Positions 21,994-32,461 of a stretch of DNA of 64,000 nt are shown piece after piece. A model generated the notes under the pieces. The model was not told where the DNA came from. It saw only the letters and a list, made by a program, of their open reading frames with translations, and did not search any database. Numbering within the stretch: the first letter of the stretch is position 1; each line of letters starts with the position of its first letter. Location of the stretch: assembly GCA_029204225.1 (NCBI GenBank), contig CM055100.1, forward strand, positions 15,920,600-15,984,599, written 5' to 3'. A program made the translations under genes and the position numbers. Origin of the DNA: Diphasiastrum complanatum (lineage: Eukaryota > Streptophyta > Lycopodiopsida > Lycopodiales > Lycopodiaceae).

Positions 21994-22494
21994 GGCAACA
22001 TCAAAATTCCAGCTACCCATCATCAATTCCGTGAAGTTTTAGCAGTACTCGATGGAGGTTCCGGGGTTAATATCATTTTCACATCCCTCATGATGGAATG
22101 GAATCTATGAGACAAGCTAGCCAAACCTACTTGTCAGCTTTGGATGGCTGATCAAAGTGTGGTCCGACCTACCGGTTTCCTTCCGCACGTGCTGATCAAA
22201 CTAGGAGGTCTCAAGTTTTCTGTTGATCTTGTAGTACTTGATATTCCCAATAATTCCTATTCTTATAAATTACTACTTGGTCGCCCATGGCTCACCAATG
22301 CACGAGTCGTTCATGACTGGAGCAAAGGCCGAGTCACTTTTGGAAATCGTGACAGTTTTGTCACCATTGACTCAATGGGTAAACTCAAACTGCACGCATC
22401 CATGACGAGGGATCCTCAACCACCAACTCAGTATTTGAGCCATACCAGTCCAGCCACGAAAAAGGTCATTATGTTAAATCTATTGATATCATAA
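21994..22494 (+). pseudogene. Gypsy aspartic protease domain
   Basis: The sequence VLAVLDGGSGVNIIF sits where the retropepsin D-T/S-G triad is expected; here it reads D-G-G. A stop near 22110 follows. The second half, LLLGRPWLTNARVVHDWSKG, is the common gypsy protease C-terminal signature. The altered catalytic triad and stop predict no activity. Confidence 0.78.
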
Positions 22495-23252
22495 ACTGGA
22501 GTCACAGTCTCGCTACCATTGATTGTATGAATGTCGATTATTGTGCTCAGCATCAGGATAATTGTACCTCTCCACACGATCAATCACGACCAATTACCTG
22601 ATCTGGATACACCCATCATCAATATCAATTTTATTGATATTCTTCCACACCATGATGAGCTGCTAAATGTTGCATGGCTACCTACTAATGATTTAGACGA
22701 TTTATTCATTGATGACGAGAACGTCTTATGAATTTAGAATTGCCCAGAAGATATGGACATTCTGATATTCAGATCCTCAACTATATAGAAGCACTTCCCC
22801 CGAAGACCTATCCGCAACATGCTTCCAAGGTGGAATCCATTGCGAAGGTTGCAATTGAAAAACCTGAGACAAAATTCTACCGTCCCAAACGCCCACACTA
22901 TCCATGGGATCTCTGTGAGGAGGAGACTATCTTTCAAATTGATGACGAGATCCTCCATGACATACCAACTGTCTCTCCACCACCAAAACCTCAACCACAT
23001 GGTCATACTATGAAAGAGAAAATGAAAAAACCACTTCAAATTCAACCGCCAGGTGACCTCACCATTGGTCGGGAAGTTCCTGAGATTGCCTCTAGCCCTA
23101 CACCAGTCCCCGAAAAAGCACCATCTCGGCAAGATAAAGGCAAGGCCCCCCTCGAATCTCTAGCCCATGATGTTCCTGCATACTTTAAGGACTATACGAT
23201 CGAGGATGTCACAATCAAACTACCCCAATCTCAACGTGAGCCCCACTGGTAA
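22495..23252 (+). pseudogene. Gypsy protease-RT linker
   Basis: Two open stretches (22531-22731 and 22728-23252) overlap by 4 bases. They are rich in Pro, Lys and Asp/Glu, without domain motifs. Position between protease and RT makes this the usual variable linker of the pol polyprotein, broken by a frame change. Confidence 0.6.
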
Positions 23253-24190
23253 TTCACCCTACGAAGGCCCTGCACAAACCATAACCCTTTCCCTTAGTGA
23301 GCCAAATGAAACCAATGAATATCTTGTCCACGTCGGAGCTCATCTCAATCGCGAACAACGAAGACGGCTTGAAAAGCTCCTGCAAAAATATCAACATATC
23401 TTTGCCTGGACCTATAAAGACATGAAAGGTGTCTCACCCCAAGTAGTAGTAGTATCCCGCTTAAACCGGGTGTGAGGCCCACTGCGAGTTGTCCATACAA
23501 ATGCAATATCTATAAGGCCAAGATCAAAGAAGAATTACAACACCTCTTAGATGCGGGATTTATCTATGAAATTGAGCATACTGAGTGGGTCTCCCCAATT
23601 GTCATCGTCCCCAAGAAAAATGGAAAACTCCGGATCTATGTCGATTTTAAGAAACTTAACGTCGTCACTGAACGTGATCATTTTCCATTACCTTTCGGAG
23701 AATCCATCTTAGAAAATCTAGCAAGAGATGAGGCTTACTCTTCTTAGATGGCTTTAGCGGATATAATATGATCCAAATAGTTGAAGAGGATCAACACAAA
23801 ACTGCCTTTGCCACAGAATCGAGAACCTTCTGCTGGAAAGTCATGCCTTTTGGTCTCTGCAATGCTCCTAGCACCTTCCAACGTGTTATGCAAGCGGCCT
23901 TTTCTCAGCAGATGGGCGATACCTTAGAAGTTTACTTGGACGATTTAGGAGCACATTTCGAAGAAATACGTCATCTGTCTGTGCTCAAAAAAAAATTTAT
24001 CCAATGTCAACACTTCGGTATCTCTCTTAATCCCAAAAAATGCCAGATTTGAGTAATCCATGGTATTGTGTTAGGACATATCATCTCACGAAATGGCATT
24101 GCCATTGACCCTGAAAAGATCCTCGTCATTCAAAATCTACCGGAATCGCGTACGATACATGAAGTTTACTCCTTCCTTGGCGTCAACTTA
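23253..24190 (+). pseudogene. Gypsy reverse transcriptase (truncated)
   Basis: RT blocks in order: EELQHLLDAGFIYEIEHTEW, VSPIVIVPKKNGKLRIYVDF, KLNVVTERDHFPLPF, a stop at 23745, TFCWKVMPFGLCNAPSTFQR, EVYLDDLGAHF (catalytic YxDD kept), LNPKKCQI followed by a stop, and GIAIDPEKILVIQNLP. It ends at SFLGV near 24188, right where the RNase H domain should begin. RNase H and integrase are missing. Confidence 0.88.
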
Positions 24191-24478
24191 TTAGATCCAA
24201 AGTTCGCCAGTCTCCTCGTGTGAGTATGGCTAGGTCACCTTGAATTTGCCCCCATTTTGATCAACTTTCATTCAAAATTTGCCCCAAGAGAGAGGTGTGT
24301 GTGATAGTTCCCCTCCACTTATAAAATCAGCTGATCGGACTTAGAGTAGAGTTCTTCGGACAAAAAGCCTTTCCAACACTTTGCTTCCCATCTGCTAGGA
24401 TTATGGCTCGATCCAACTTGTTGCCAATCTCTGAAGAGGATCCTAGTCTTTCCCCTTTGAGGAAAAACCCAACTGATA

Positions 24479-24982
24479 CTGGATATCACCCATGCTCAGT
24501 GAGTTTCAGTTCCAAAGGTGGCCGTCCCAAAATGAAGACCAACTGCTCCATAGAAGATCTCCCCTGAAATTGCCCTTTCCAACTTTTGACTTTCTGCTTG
24601 CGTCTGGTGGGCGTTGTCGCAAATGAAACTAACCCAAGAAACAGGCTAGCCATCCATCCTTTGCAAACATTGAGTCGTTTCGTTGCCGTTCACGTGCGAG
24701 TACTTGAACTGCAAATCCGCCCCACAGATTCTGGATATCACCCATGCTCAATGAGTTTCAGTTCCGAAGGTGGCCGTCCCAAAATGAAGACCAACTGCTC
24801 CATAGAAGATCTCTCCTGAAATTGCCCTTTCCAACTTTTGACTTCCTGCTTGCGTCTGGTGGGCGTTGTCGCAATTGAAACTAACCCAAGAAACAGGCTA
24901 GCCATCCATCCTTTGCAAACATTGAGTCGTTTCGTTGTCGTTCACGTGCGAGTACTTGAACTGCAAATCTGCCCCACATATT
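24479..24982. repeat. 252-bp tandem duplication
   Basis: Unit 1 (24479-24730) and unit 2 (24731-24982) both begin ctggatatcacccatgctca and end cccaca-attctg. They differ at a handful of positions (for example aagg/gaagg, tttc/ttcc, gccg/gtcg). There is no coding content. Confidence 0.92.
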
Positions 24983-25257
24983 CTGTAGTCCTCTTTGTTT
25001 GATGGTATCAGCCTTCAAAAGAAAAGGTTCCTTCTCGAGCCATCAGCTCCTTGTATCACAAGCAATCATGCAAACCAGGCAAAGCATGAGTACTAAGACT
25101 CACCACGAATACATACAAGTAAGACACTCAGGCAGGTTTACTAACAAGTAACAAAGACAAGGTCCCCCTTTGAGATGGTCCTGCCAACGGACCTTTGCCT
25201 GGCCGCGCCCATACAAAGTGATCATGGAATCAGCCCACATAGGACACCCCTCCAACT

Positions 25258-25650
25258 ATCCGTGCTTTCACCATTAAGCAGCACATTGCCCCACCACTTT
25301 TTGGTCGATAGCCCTTATAGCTAAACGATCGGCAGCTATCCCGCACCGGCAACTAACCATCCGTGCTTTACACCCGAATTCGAGCAGCATCTCTATATCA
25401 ATGGTTAACCCGTACAGTTTGAATATGTCGCCCCGCACCCCACGAGGTACAGACCGTGCTTTCACCTCCCTAGGCAGCACTTTGCCTCATCCGTCCTACG
25501 TGCAGACAGCGCCAAGCCCGAACCGTGAGAACTGACCGTGCTTACACCTCAAGGGCAGCACCTTGACTCATCAAGTCCCCCGTTCTGCCGACCACCCCGA
25601 CCGTGGACGCACCTGTGCTTACACTGTGGGCAGCACCTTGCACAACAGTT
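25258..25650. repeat. Minisatellite with gtgctt...cagcac core
   Basis: Five diverged units each hold (c/a)cgtgctt(t/a)cacc, a short spacer and gcagcac-ttgc. They start near 25260, 25363, 25449, 25537 and 25612, a spacing of roughly 75-100 bp. Within each unit agcac and gtgct can pair, so units could form hairpins. Confidence 0.7.
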
Positions 25651-25789
25651 GTCTTGATGAACCCCAAACCATGGCCATTTGTGTGAGATCCGCATAGCTG
25701 ACTGGCCAGTCGGCTCTGAAACCACATGTAGCGCAGACATCCCAAAGGGAGCCGGGAACCACGACTTAGCTTCCCAGCATTCAACTCTT

Positions 25790-26140
25790 GCCATACAAAC
25801 CCACTTGACATACAAGCATCCAACTCGCCAACAACGATCAGACTTAACCAACTTGAAGTTCCTGAAAACCAACATTGAGATCCAACCTGGCGCCATGCCA
25901 GATCGGGGGTCCCGATGTGGGTGACTTCCCTCCAAGCAAGCCGTCCGACATACATCAAACTTAACCAACTCGAAGCTTCGTTACAAACGAGTAACATCCA
26001 ATCCAAGCAAGTGGTTTGACTTACATCAGACTTAACCAACTGAAAGCTTCGTCGCGAGCGCTAGAAGCCAACCTGGCGCCACGCCAGACTGGACAGCCAT
26101 AAACAGGTAACTTCCACCCAAGCAAGCCATCCAACTCAGC
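25790..26140. repeat. ~70-bp irregular repeat (acttaaccaact / ccaagcaag)
   Basis: Three to four units carry acatac/acatca, cagacttaaccaact-gaag, and (c)caagcaag; two also share caacctggcgcca-gccaga (25886 and 26069). No coding content is supported, although long open frames occur on the minus strand because the repeat lacks stops there. Confidence 0.6.
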
Positions 26141-26248
26141 CGACAGGTTAGGGCCCGTTCCCCAAGAGCTTAACCCATTCACGTTCATGCAAGGAACACT
26201 CAGAACCACAAGCCGTGACAGATATGGAAACAACCAGTTCCTGGACCA

Positions 26249-26310
26249 AATGGTCCCGACAGCATACCGCTGGCGCCACGGACCGAATAGTCCCGACGGC
26301 ATACCGCTGG
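26249..26310. repeat. 40-bp direct repeat gtcccgac-gcataccgctgg
   Basis: The 22-base motif occurs at 26251 and 26291 with one mismatch (a/g). It lies just before the proximal LTR-like segment. Confidence 0.75.
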
Positions 26311-26824
26311 TGTCTCGGGATACGACCCTCAGCTATGTGCCAACTTAAAAATTTGGAAGCGGCCTTACAACTGGCGCTTTTACTGAACACTGAAACCCAG
26401 AAGGTAATCAGAGTCAGTTTGAGAAAAATCCCACTTTATTGATAAATCTGAGAAGGTTACATTTCAAGTGTGTGACCGACCCTAGTCTCCGGGGCACTAG
26501 CATGCCAAGGCGAGAGTCATGACAACATTCCAGCAAGGGAGGCTGAGACTTGGTTGGAGCTCGTCCTGAGTCGCAACCCGCACTCCCCTATAGTATTGGT
26601 GTGATTCGGCACCTTCCCTCGTACCAAGCACCCTACCCAAGCGGATAAAGCACATTTTTCTCTCTCTAGGATTTTCTCTTTCTAGAAAGTCATTTTCTCT
26701 CTCTAGATTCTATTGATCCCCAGGCTTCCTTTAATCATGCCTAGATCGTGTGAGATGATTGCACATCGATCTGAGCTCTCTGGACTCCGCTAGAATCGAT
26801 CAAAGATTTTCAGCCATAGAAACT

Positions 26825-26940
26825 TGGCGCCGGCTGGATTCTGGTCACAGTGGCGTCGGGAGTGGCGTCGGCGTCGTTGGCGCCGGGAGCAGCAGGGGCG
26901 CTGCTGGCGCCGGGGACATAGCTGGCGCCGATGGCGCCAA
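26825..26940 (+). other. Probable gypsy primer-binding site followed by GGCGCC-rich array
   Basis: TGGCGCCGG at 26825 resembles the first bases of the plant gypsy primer-binding site complementary to tRNA-Asp. It is followed to about 26940 by a simple array of ggcgcc/ggcgtcg words (at least six ggcgc(c) occurrences). The array may have grown out of the site itself. The tRNA assignment is inferred from nine bases only. Confidence 0.4.
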
Positions 26941-27085
26941 AAGTAAAGCCTGTAAAGGTAGCTTTACAACATATAGGCCTCCACCTTCTCTCCACGAGTT
27001 CATTTTAGATTGCTGCTCTTGAGTTCATGCCAAATTTTTTTCAGCATTTTCAAAATTCTCAGAGCAATCTAAAATCACTGCTACC

Positions 27086-27350
27086 ATGGCTTCCCGCGAT
27101 TCCTCATTGAGCTTGCATCGCCGTAAACTCCCTCGTCCTTATTCAGGGGATATAATCATGATCTATCTTAAGAATTACGCCAAGCAGCTCAACTGGCCAA
27201 GGATATCCTCACCAACCTTGGATTTGATCTAACACTTTTTCCGGGACCAGCAGAGCTAGAGCCTCATCCGAGTAGCCTACTCGACCTATTCGGATCAGTT
27301 CCAAACTTTTCGGATTACATCCAAGAGTGGCAGCTATTCTATTATCAACG
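27086..27350 (+). pseudogene. Unrecognised gag-like start
   Basis: An ATG at 27086 opens MASRDSSLSLHRRKLPRPYS and closes after about 48 codons. A second frame from about 27170 reads DILTNLGFDLTLFPGPAEL and LLDLFGSVPNFSDYIQEWQL. Together they look like a frame-shifted gag N-terminus after an LTR and PBS. I do not recognise the family. Confidence 0.35.
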
Positions 27351-28039
27351 TCTCTCATATTTTATCTTAAGTTTTCCTAAGTTAAGAAATTTGAAGTTCT
27401 AAATCCTAAGCTAGAAGTTCTTGAACGGCTAGAAACAGATTAGTCCCATAAGTTAGTAGACACTTATGGAAGATCCTCCTTGCCATAAAAGGAGAGGTAT
27501 TTGCACCAACACTTTTGAGATTAAGCTATCTTGCTCTCTATTTTGGAGAATTATCATTCTATGTCATTTGTGTTCCCTTTGGAAAAGTGCATAGCTTGAG
27601 GGAAGGTGCTCGGGCCTCCTCCTGCCTCCTTTTCATCAGTTTATTGTGGCATGTTCTTTATTGCTTATTCGCTTAATATTAGCCGCAATATCATTTTATT
27701 ACCCTTTGGGTGTTAAGTAGAATTTAGATTAATCACCTTGCTAGTTGGGTAAGCCTTATCAAGGGTTTGTATTTTGTCACCTTAGATAGTTTCATTTCCG
27801 TTTTGAGCACTAGTTGGGTAAGCCTTAGTGCTTCCGTCATTACTTCTTATTTTTGCATTTCTGTTTGAAACTTGGTAAAAACTTAAAAAGTGGATGAATC
27901 TCTACATCCCTATACTACACCCGCAAGTAGATCTAGCCACCGCACACACTATAAATACTTCCAACATAGACTCAAGAGTATACCTTGTGGGCCGTGTGCG
28001 CACTCGGCTTGATCTTCTGGGAGGATTCGACTGATGAAC
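27351..28039. other. LTR-like spacer, no gene
   Basis: It contains a TATA-like ccataaaagg near 27483 and a repeated phrase actagttgggtaagcctta / ctagttgggtaagcctta near 27742 and 27808. It could be an LTR promoter and leader. No matching second copy was found. Confidence 0.35.
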
Positions 28040-28283
28040 CGCTCCTAGATATGTTGCTGGGTAACAACAACATCTTTGTCTGATTCGTTGTCTCGAAGTG
28101 GGTCGACGATAGACATTCCTGAGCCAAAAGCTCGGATTGTCATGTCAATGGCAGGTGATGAAGGTTCTTCTTGAGCAATATCCTTGCCTTTGAGGTCGAC
28201 GAACTGATCCTCGATAAAGATTGTATCCCGGCTATACAAGATTTGTTGGGTATCAGGATCGTACAGCTTGTAGGTGTTATCAG
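28040..28283 (-). pseudogene. Copia integrase-RT linker fragment
   Basis: The minus-strand frame reads SDNTYKLYDPDTQQILYSRD then TIFIED, the standard 'Y-LYDP-T--I--SRDV-F-E' end of the copia integrase region, followed by an acidic linker and a stop near 28045. It abuts the plus-strand copia at about 28284, so two elements meet in opposite orientation. Confidence 0.75.
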
Positions 28284-30331
28284 ACGAAGTATATCAGAAG
28301 GATGATCCTTGTGCAAGCAAAGGAGTAATGGTTGGATATTCATCCAACAAGAAAGCCTATCAAATCTACATGCTCTCTACCTCTAAAGTAATTGATAGTA
28401 GAGATGTAGTTTTTCATGAAGAAGAAAAGTCCAATCTTGGAGGGGCCGAGATCAAGCAACCTCAAAATCTATCACCTATTGTTATTGAAGACAATCAACA
28501 TATGGAGGAGTCAAGATTTGAAGATGGAAGTCCTCGGATTTTCACTCCTAGAAGATCCATGAGGGAGAGATCCGAGCCCAAGAGGCTCACTTATGATGAC
28601 AAAGGAAAACAAGTGGATCTTGATTCCACGTATGCTTATTTTGTTTCTCATGAGGAGCCCAAAGATGTTCAAGAAGCCCTCAATACCAAGGAGTGGTATG
28701 AGGCCATGAAGATTGAATATGATGCCTTGATCACCAACCACACATGGGAGCTAGTGGATCCACCACCTTACATGCATATCATTGGATGCAAGTGGGTGTT
28801 CAAGATCAAGTACAATCATGATGGCTCCATCAACAAGTACAAGGCAAGATTGTGTGCTAAAGGCTTTGCACAAATATATGGCCTTGACTATGAAAAAACC
28901 TTTGCTCCTGTAGCAAAGATGGTGACAATAAGAATCATAATCTCTGTTGCCTTATTTTTTAAGTGGAAACTGTTTCAACTTGATGTCTCCAGCGCTTTTT
29001 TGAATGGCTATCTTGAGGAGGAGATATACATGGAACAGCCTCAAGGATTTATCAAGGATAAATCTAAGGTGTGTTTGCTATTTAGAAGTTTTTATGGCTT
29101 AAAGCAAGCACCTAGATCATGGTATTCAAGACTCAACAACTTTCTACTTTCATTAGGATTTGTGCTTAGTGACTATGATCCTTCTATGTACTTAAAAATT
29201 GATGGTAGTAATATTGTCATTCTCCTAATCTATGTAGATGACATTATTCTTAGTGGAAGCTGTTTGATGCTAGTTCAAGAAACCAAAGATGCATTAGGAA
29301 AAGAATTTAAAATGCAAGATCTAGGAGAGATCCATTACATTTTGGGCCTTGAAATTGATTTTCACGAAGAGTATGCTTTTATTTGTCAATCAAGATATGT
29401 CTTTTCTATGTTGAGAAAATTCAATATGCAAAGTTGTAAAGGCATAGATACTCCCATGGAGCAACATGTAAAAGATCCTATTAAAGGTGATGAAAGATCC
29501 TTCGAGGACATCACACTTTATAGGAGTCTTATAGGCTCTTTAATTTGGCTTACTATCACTAGACCCAATTTGAGCTATTGTGTGCACAAATTGAGTCAAT
29601 TTATGCAAGATCCCAAGATCCAACATTGGAAGATGGCCAAGAGAGTTCTAAGATATGTATCTTCTACTCAAGATTATGGTTTATTGTACAAGAATGAAGA
29701 TCTAACCATTGTTGGCTATTCAGATTCCGATTTTGCAAGTGATAAAATGGATCGAAAGTCCATTAATGCATATACTATCTTTCTTGGAGGCAATCTTGTG
29801 TCTTGGCTTTCAAAGAAGCATGATACCATATCTCTATCATCTTGTGAGGCCGAGTACAAAGCACTCACTACAACAACTAAAGAGGTGCTTTGGATCAAGA
29901 GGTTAATCATGGAGCTAAATTGCATCAAAGAGGATGATTTTCCCTTGATCAAATGTGACAACATATCGACACAAGCTCTTGCAAACAATCCTATTTTTCA
30001 TGCAAGAAGCAAGCATATAGAAGTGGCACATCATTTTGTAAGGGAAAAGCTCATTGGAGGTGAAATCAACTTAGAACATGTCGACACATCTTCGTGTATT
30101 GCTGATCTTCTCACAAAGCCACTTTGCAAAAGTGCCTTCTTAAAGCATAGGTCTAAAATGGTCTTATCTCAAGATCAATGCTTGATCCACGTTAGATACA
30201 TTTTTAGGAGGAGTGTCAAAATATTGAAAAATCTATCTAATGTTGTGAGTATGGGTCCTAAAAATGCCAAAGATGAATTGAGCTCTTTTGGCTTAGTAAA
30301 GACCCATCTTAGAATAAAATATTCAAGGTAG
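28284..30331 (+). CDS. Ty1/copia polyprotein, RT-RNase H part, uninterrupted
   Basis: About 680 codons are open. The frame enters near the end of the integrase region (VMVGYSSNKKAYQIY, VIDSRDVVFHEE). It continues through the linker TPRRSMRERSEPKRLTYD, RT blocks GCKWVFKIKYNHDGSINKYK, QLDVSSAFLNGYLEEEIYM, YGLKQAPRSWYSRL and catalytic YVDD at residues 320-323 (counted from 28274). RNase H follows with acidic residues near 482 (YSDSD), 525 (CEAEY) and 562 (KCDN), then HVDTSSCIADLLTKPL. The last 45 or so codons read into the LTR, so the natural end of the enzyme is near 30180. Gag, protease and most of integrase are absent, so it cannot move alone. The lack of stops suggests it is the youngest copia copy here. 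It is a relative of copia A. Confidence 0.92.
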
Positions 30332-30835
30332 GTAGGAGTAGAAACTCGAGCTACCATAGGAATTTCCATTTGTACTTTACATGCTACATTTAATGCATGA
30401 AAAGACCATGTGGCACAATTAGACATAGTGAGGTGGCTTGGATAAGTCTAGATAGCTTGAGAGGTGGATACACAACTCCAATTCAACTTCAAGTAGGAGA
30501 AGAGTCCATGGATCTATATATATGTGATGTACTCTCATTGAGAATATGATGAAATTTGTGTGTAATGCAAATTTGGAGACAAGCTCTTTGTGCCCTCTCT
30601 GTCTCCACGAGTTTTGTACTTTCTATTTTCCCTCTCTAGCTGAGTAGAGGCATTTATGATGCTTTGTCTTATGTTTTGTTGACAGATCTTGCTTGTAAGA
30701 CAATAATATTGCTTGTATGATCAGCTTTCCTATTGACAACCAATGCTAGTCTGATCTTTATGTTGTTATTGTGCTTAGGAGATCAAAAATACATGTGTAG
30801 GACGTCCCACATGTGTGAATTCAGCTATCTCTACA
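30214..30835 (+). repeat. 3' LTR of the plus-strand copia
   Basis: After the polypurine tract (aggaggag) the LTR starts TGTCAAAATATTG. A plausible TG...CA end is ctctaca at 30835, where the next fragment begins (622 bp). A TATA-like 'tctatatatatg' lies near 30513. The end is inferred from the junction, not from a second copy. Confidence 0.55.
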
Positions 30836-32381
30836 TGTAGCCCATCGCGATAAGCCTTGCTTTGTGGCGGCCAATGGTGCCATCTGATTTCATCTTTTTC
30901 TTGTATACACACTTGCAATTGACTATTTTTCTATTTTCTGGCAGTGGCTCTAATGTCCATGCCTCGTTTCGCCTCATCGACTCGATCTCCTCCGACATTG
31001 CCTGCTTTCAGAATTCTCTTTATGGACTCTGGATAGCTTCTTGGTATGTTGCTGGCTCTTCAGTGAAGCTGCAGTACTCAAACTGCGTGTCTTCGCTCCA
31101 TTGAAGATTGTCAGAATAGCGGTCTGGAGGTTTTCTTTGTCTTGTTGATCTTCTAGGCTCGTTTCGTTGTTGGTCGAACGTTTCTTGTTCATGGGGTTGA
31201 TCCTCTACTTCTTGTTGCTTTGGAGTCTATGGCTCTGCATTCTGATTTGATGTCTGTCCTCGATCTCCCTCTTGAATAGGCAGTAGTGTGAAGATCTCAT
31301 GGCCTCTTTTGTCTTTTAGTCCAGGGAATGTGGACTCATCGAACTTCACATCTCTGCTCAAAACAACCTTCTTCGTGGTTGAATCGTAGAGCCTGTACAC
31401 TTGTGTTCCGTTCGAGTAGCTGACCACGATTGTTTGCTCTGATTTTTCATCGAACTTGCTTCTTTGGAATGTGCTTATATGCTGCACATCCAAACACACG
31501 TACGTATGACAGATCAGGCTTTCTACCCGTCCACATTTCGTACGAAGTTTTTCTTTCCAACGCTGTTGTTGTTGATTTGTTCTATAGGTGTACAACTACA
31601 GCTATTGCCTTAACCCAAAATTGACTTGGCAACTGAGCCTGTGCCATCATGCATCTGGCTCCTTCGACTAGCATTCGGTTTCTTCTTTCTGCTACACCAT
31701 TCTAATCTGGTGTGTATGCAGGAGTGAACTGGTGTTCTATCCCATGTTCTTCGCAAAATCTTGAGAATTTTTTGCTTTTATATTCACCTCCATTGTCAGA
31801 TCTGAGGATCTGTATCTTTTTTGAGGTGTGTCGCTCTGCAAATGCCACAAACTTTTTGAAGGAATCAAACACTTCGGATTTCTTCTTTAAGAAGTAGATC
31901 GTGGTCATCCAGCTGTAATCATCTATGAACATCAAAAAGTATCTCGAACCTGAGAGCAAATCCATCTTCATTGGTCCATAGACATCAGAGTGGATGAGCT
32001 CAAGGACTTCCTTGGCTCTTCTTCCCTCATGCGTGAATGGATTTCGATGTTGCTTGCCATTCTGACAGGCTTCACAAAACTCAGTTTCTGGCTTTGAAAT
32101 CTTGAGACCTATGACAATATCTTTTTTGCTCATGTCATACAGGCTCCGCATGTTCAGATGATACATTATCCTATGCCAGAGCTGATCTTCATTTTTTGAA
32201 GCATTCAATATGCTATCAGAGTTGCTGATTATCTTGGTCTGGTAGAGGTTTCCTTCTCTGCATCCGACCGTCAACAACTTGTTTGTCATCTTCTTGATCA
32301 TGCGGCATGTGTTGCCGTCGAACAAAACTCGAATGTCAAGATTTGTCATCTTGGAGACAAATAGCAGATCTTTTCTGAGTA
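30836..32381 (-). pseudogene. Copia fragment C: GAG-pre-integrase, integrase, linker, RT start
   Basis: On the minus strand: LWHRIMYHLNMRSLYDMSKK, CEACQNGKQHRNPF, the integrase core VLELIHSDVYGPM, FIDDYSWMTTIYFLKKKSE and LRSDNGGEYKSKKF. TPD is then followed by a stop where Q is usual (31702), then the GRKPD / VRVFGC region, the SRDV linker and RT start EAWTLEPLPENRKIV to KARLIAMGYM. It has several frameshifts. The linker is close to that of the 13.3-kb fragment. Its right end meets a 66-bp piece of copia A's LTR at about 32382. Confidence 0.88.
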
Positions 32382-32447
32382 GTGGAAATCACCATGGACA
32401 TGGCCCCAAACTCGAGATAGGAAGATAATATTTTAATAATCTTCACA
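32382..32447 (-). repeat. Truncated 3' LTR of copia A (66 bp)
   Basis: From agtggaaatcaccatggaca to taatcttcaca it matches the outer end of the 5' LTR at 43615-43681 with about two mismatches. The remaining 650 or so bases of this LTR are replaced by copia fragment C. Confidence 0.85.
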
Positions 32448-32461
32448 CTTCTCCTTAGAAT

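Larger units (their letters stand above)
24191..26824. repeat. LTR-like, minisatellite-rich block without genes
   Basis: This GC-richer block follows the truncated gypsy RT. It contains at least five kinds of tandem or dispersed short repeat (listed separately) and no coding motif. Its right end leads into a primer-binding-site-like TGGCGCCGG at 26825 and a possible gag start at 27086, so the right part may be a long gypsy LTR. The left LTR edge was not found and only one copy is present. Confidence 0.4.

Noticed and set aside
22734-23132. 132-codon minus-strand frame
   Set aside because: It is antisense to the gypsy linker, and its Trp/Phe-rich make-up is typical of a shadow frame.
25542-26302. 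Trp/Ser-rich minus-strand frames of up to 165 codons
   Set aside because: They are produced by a short irregular repeat without stops in that frame; no protein family resemblance.
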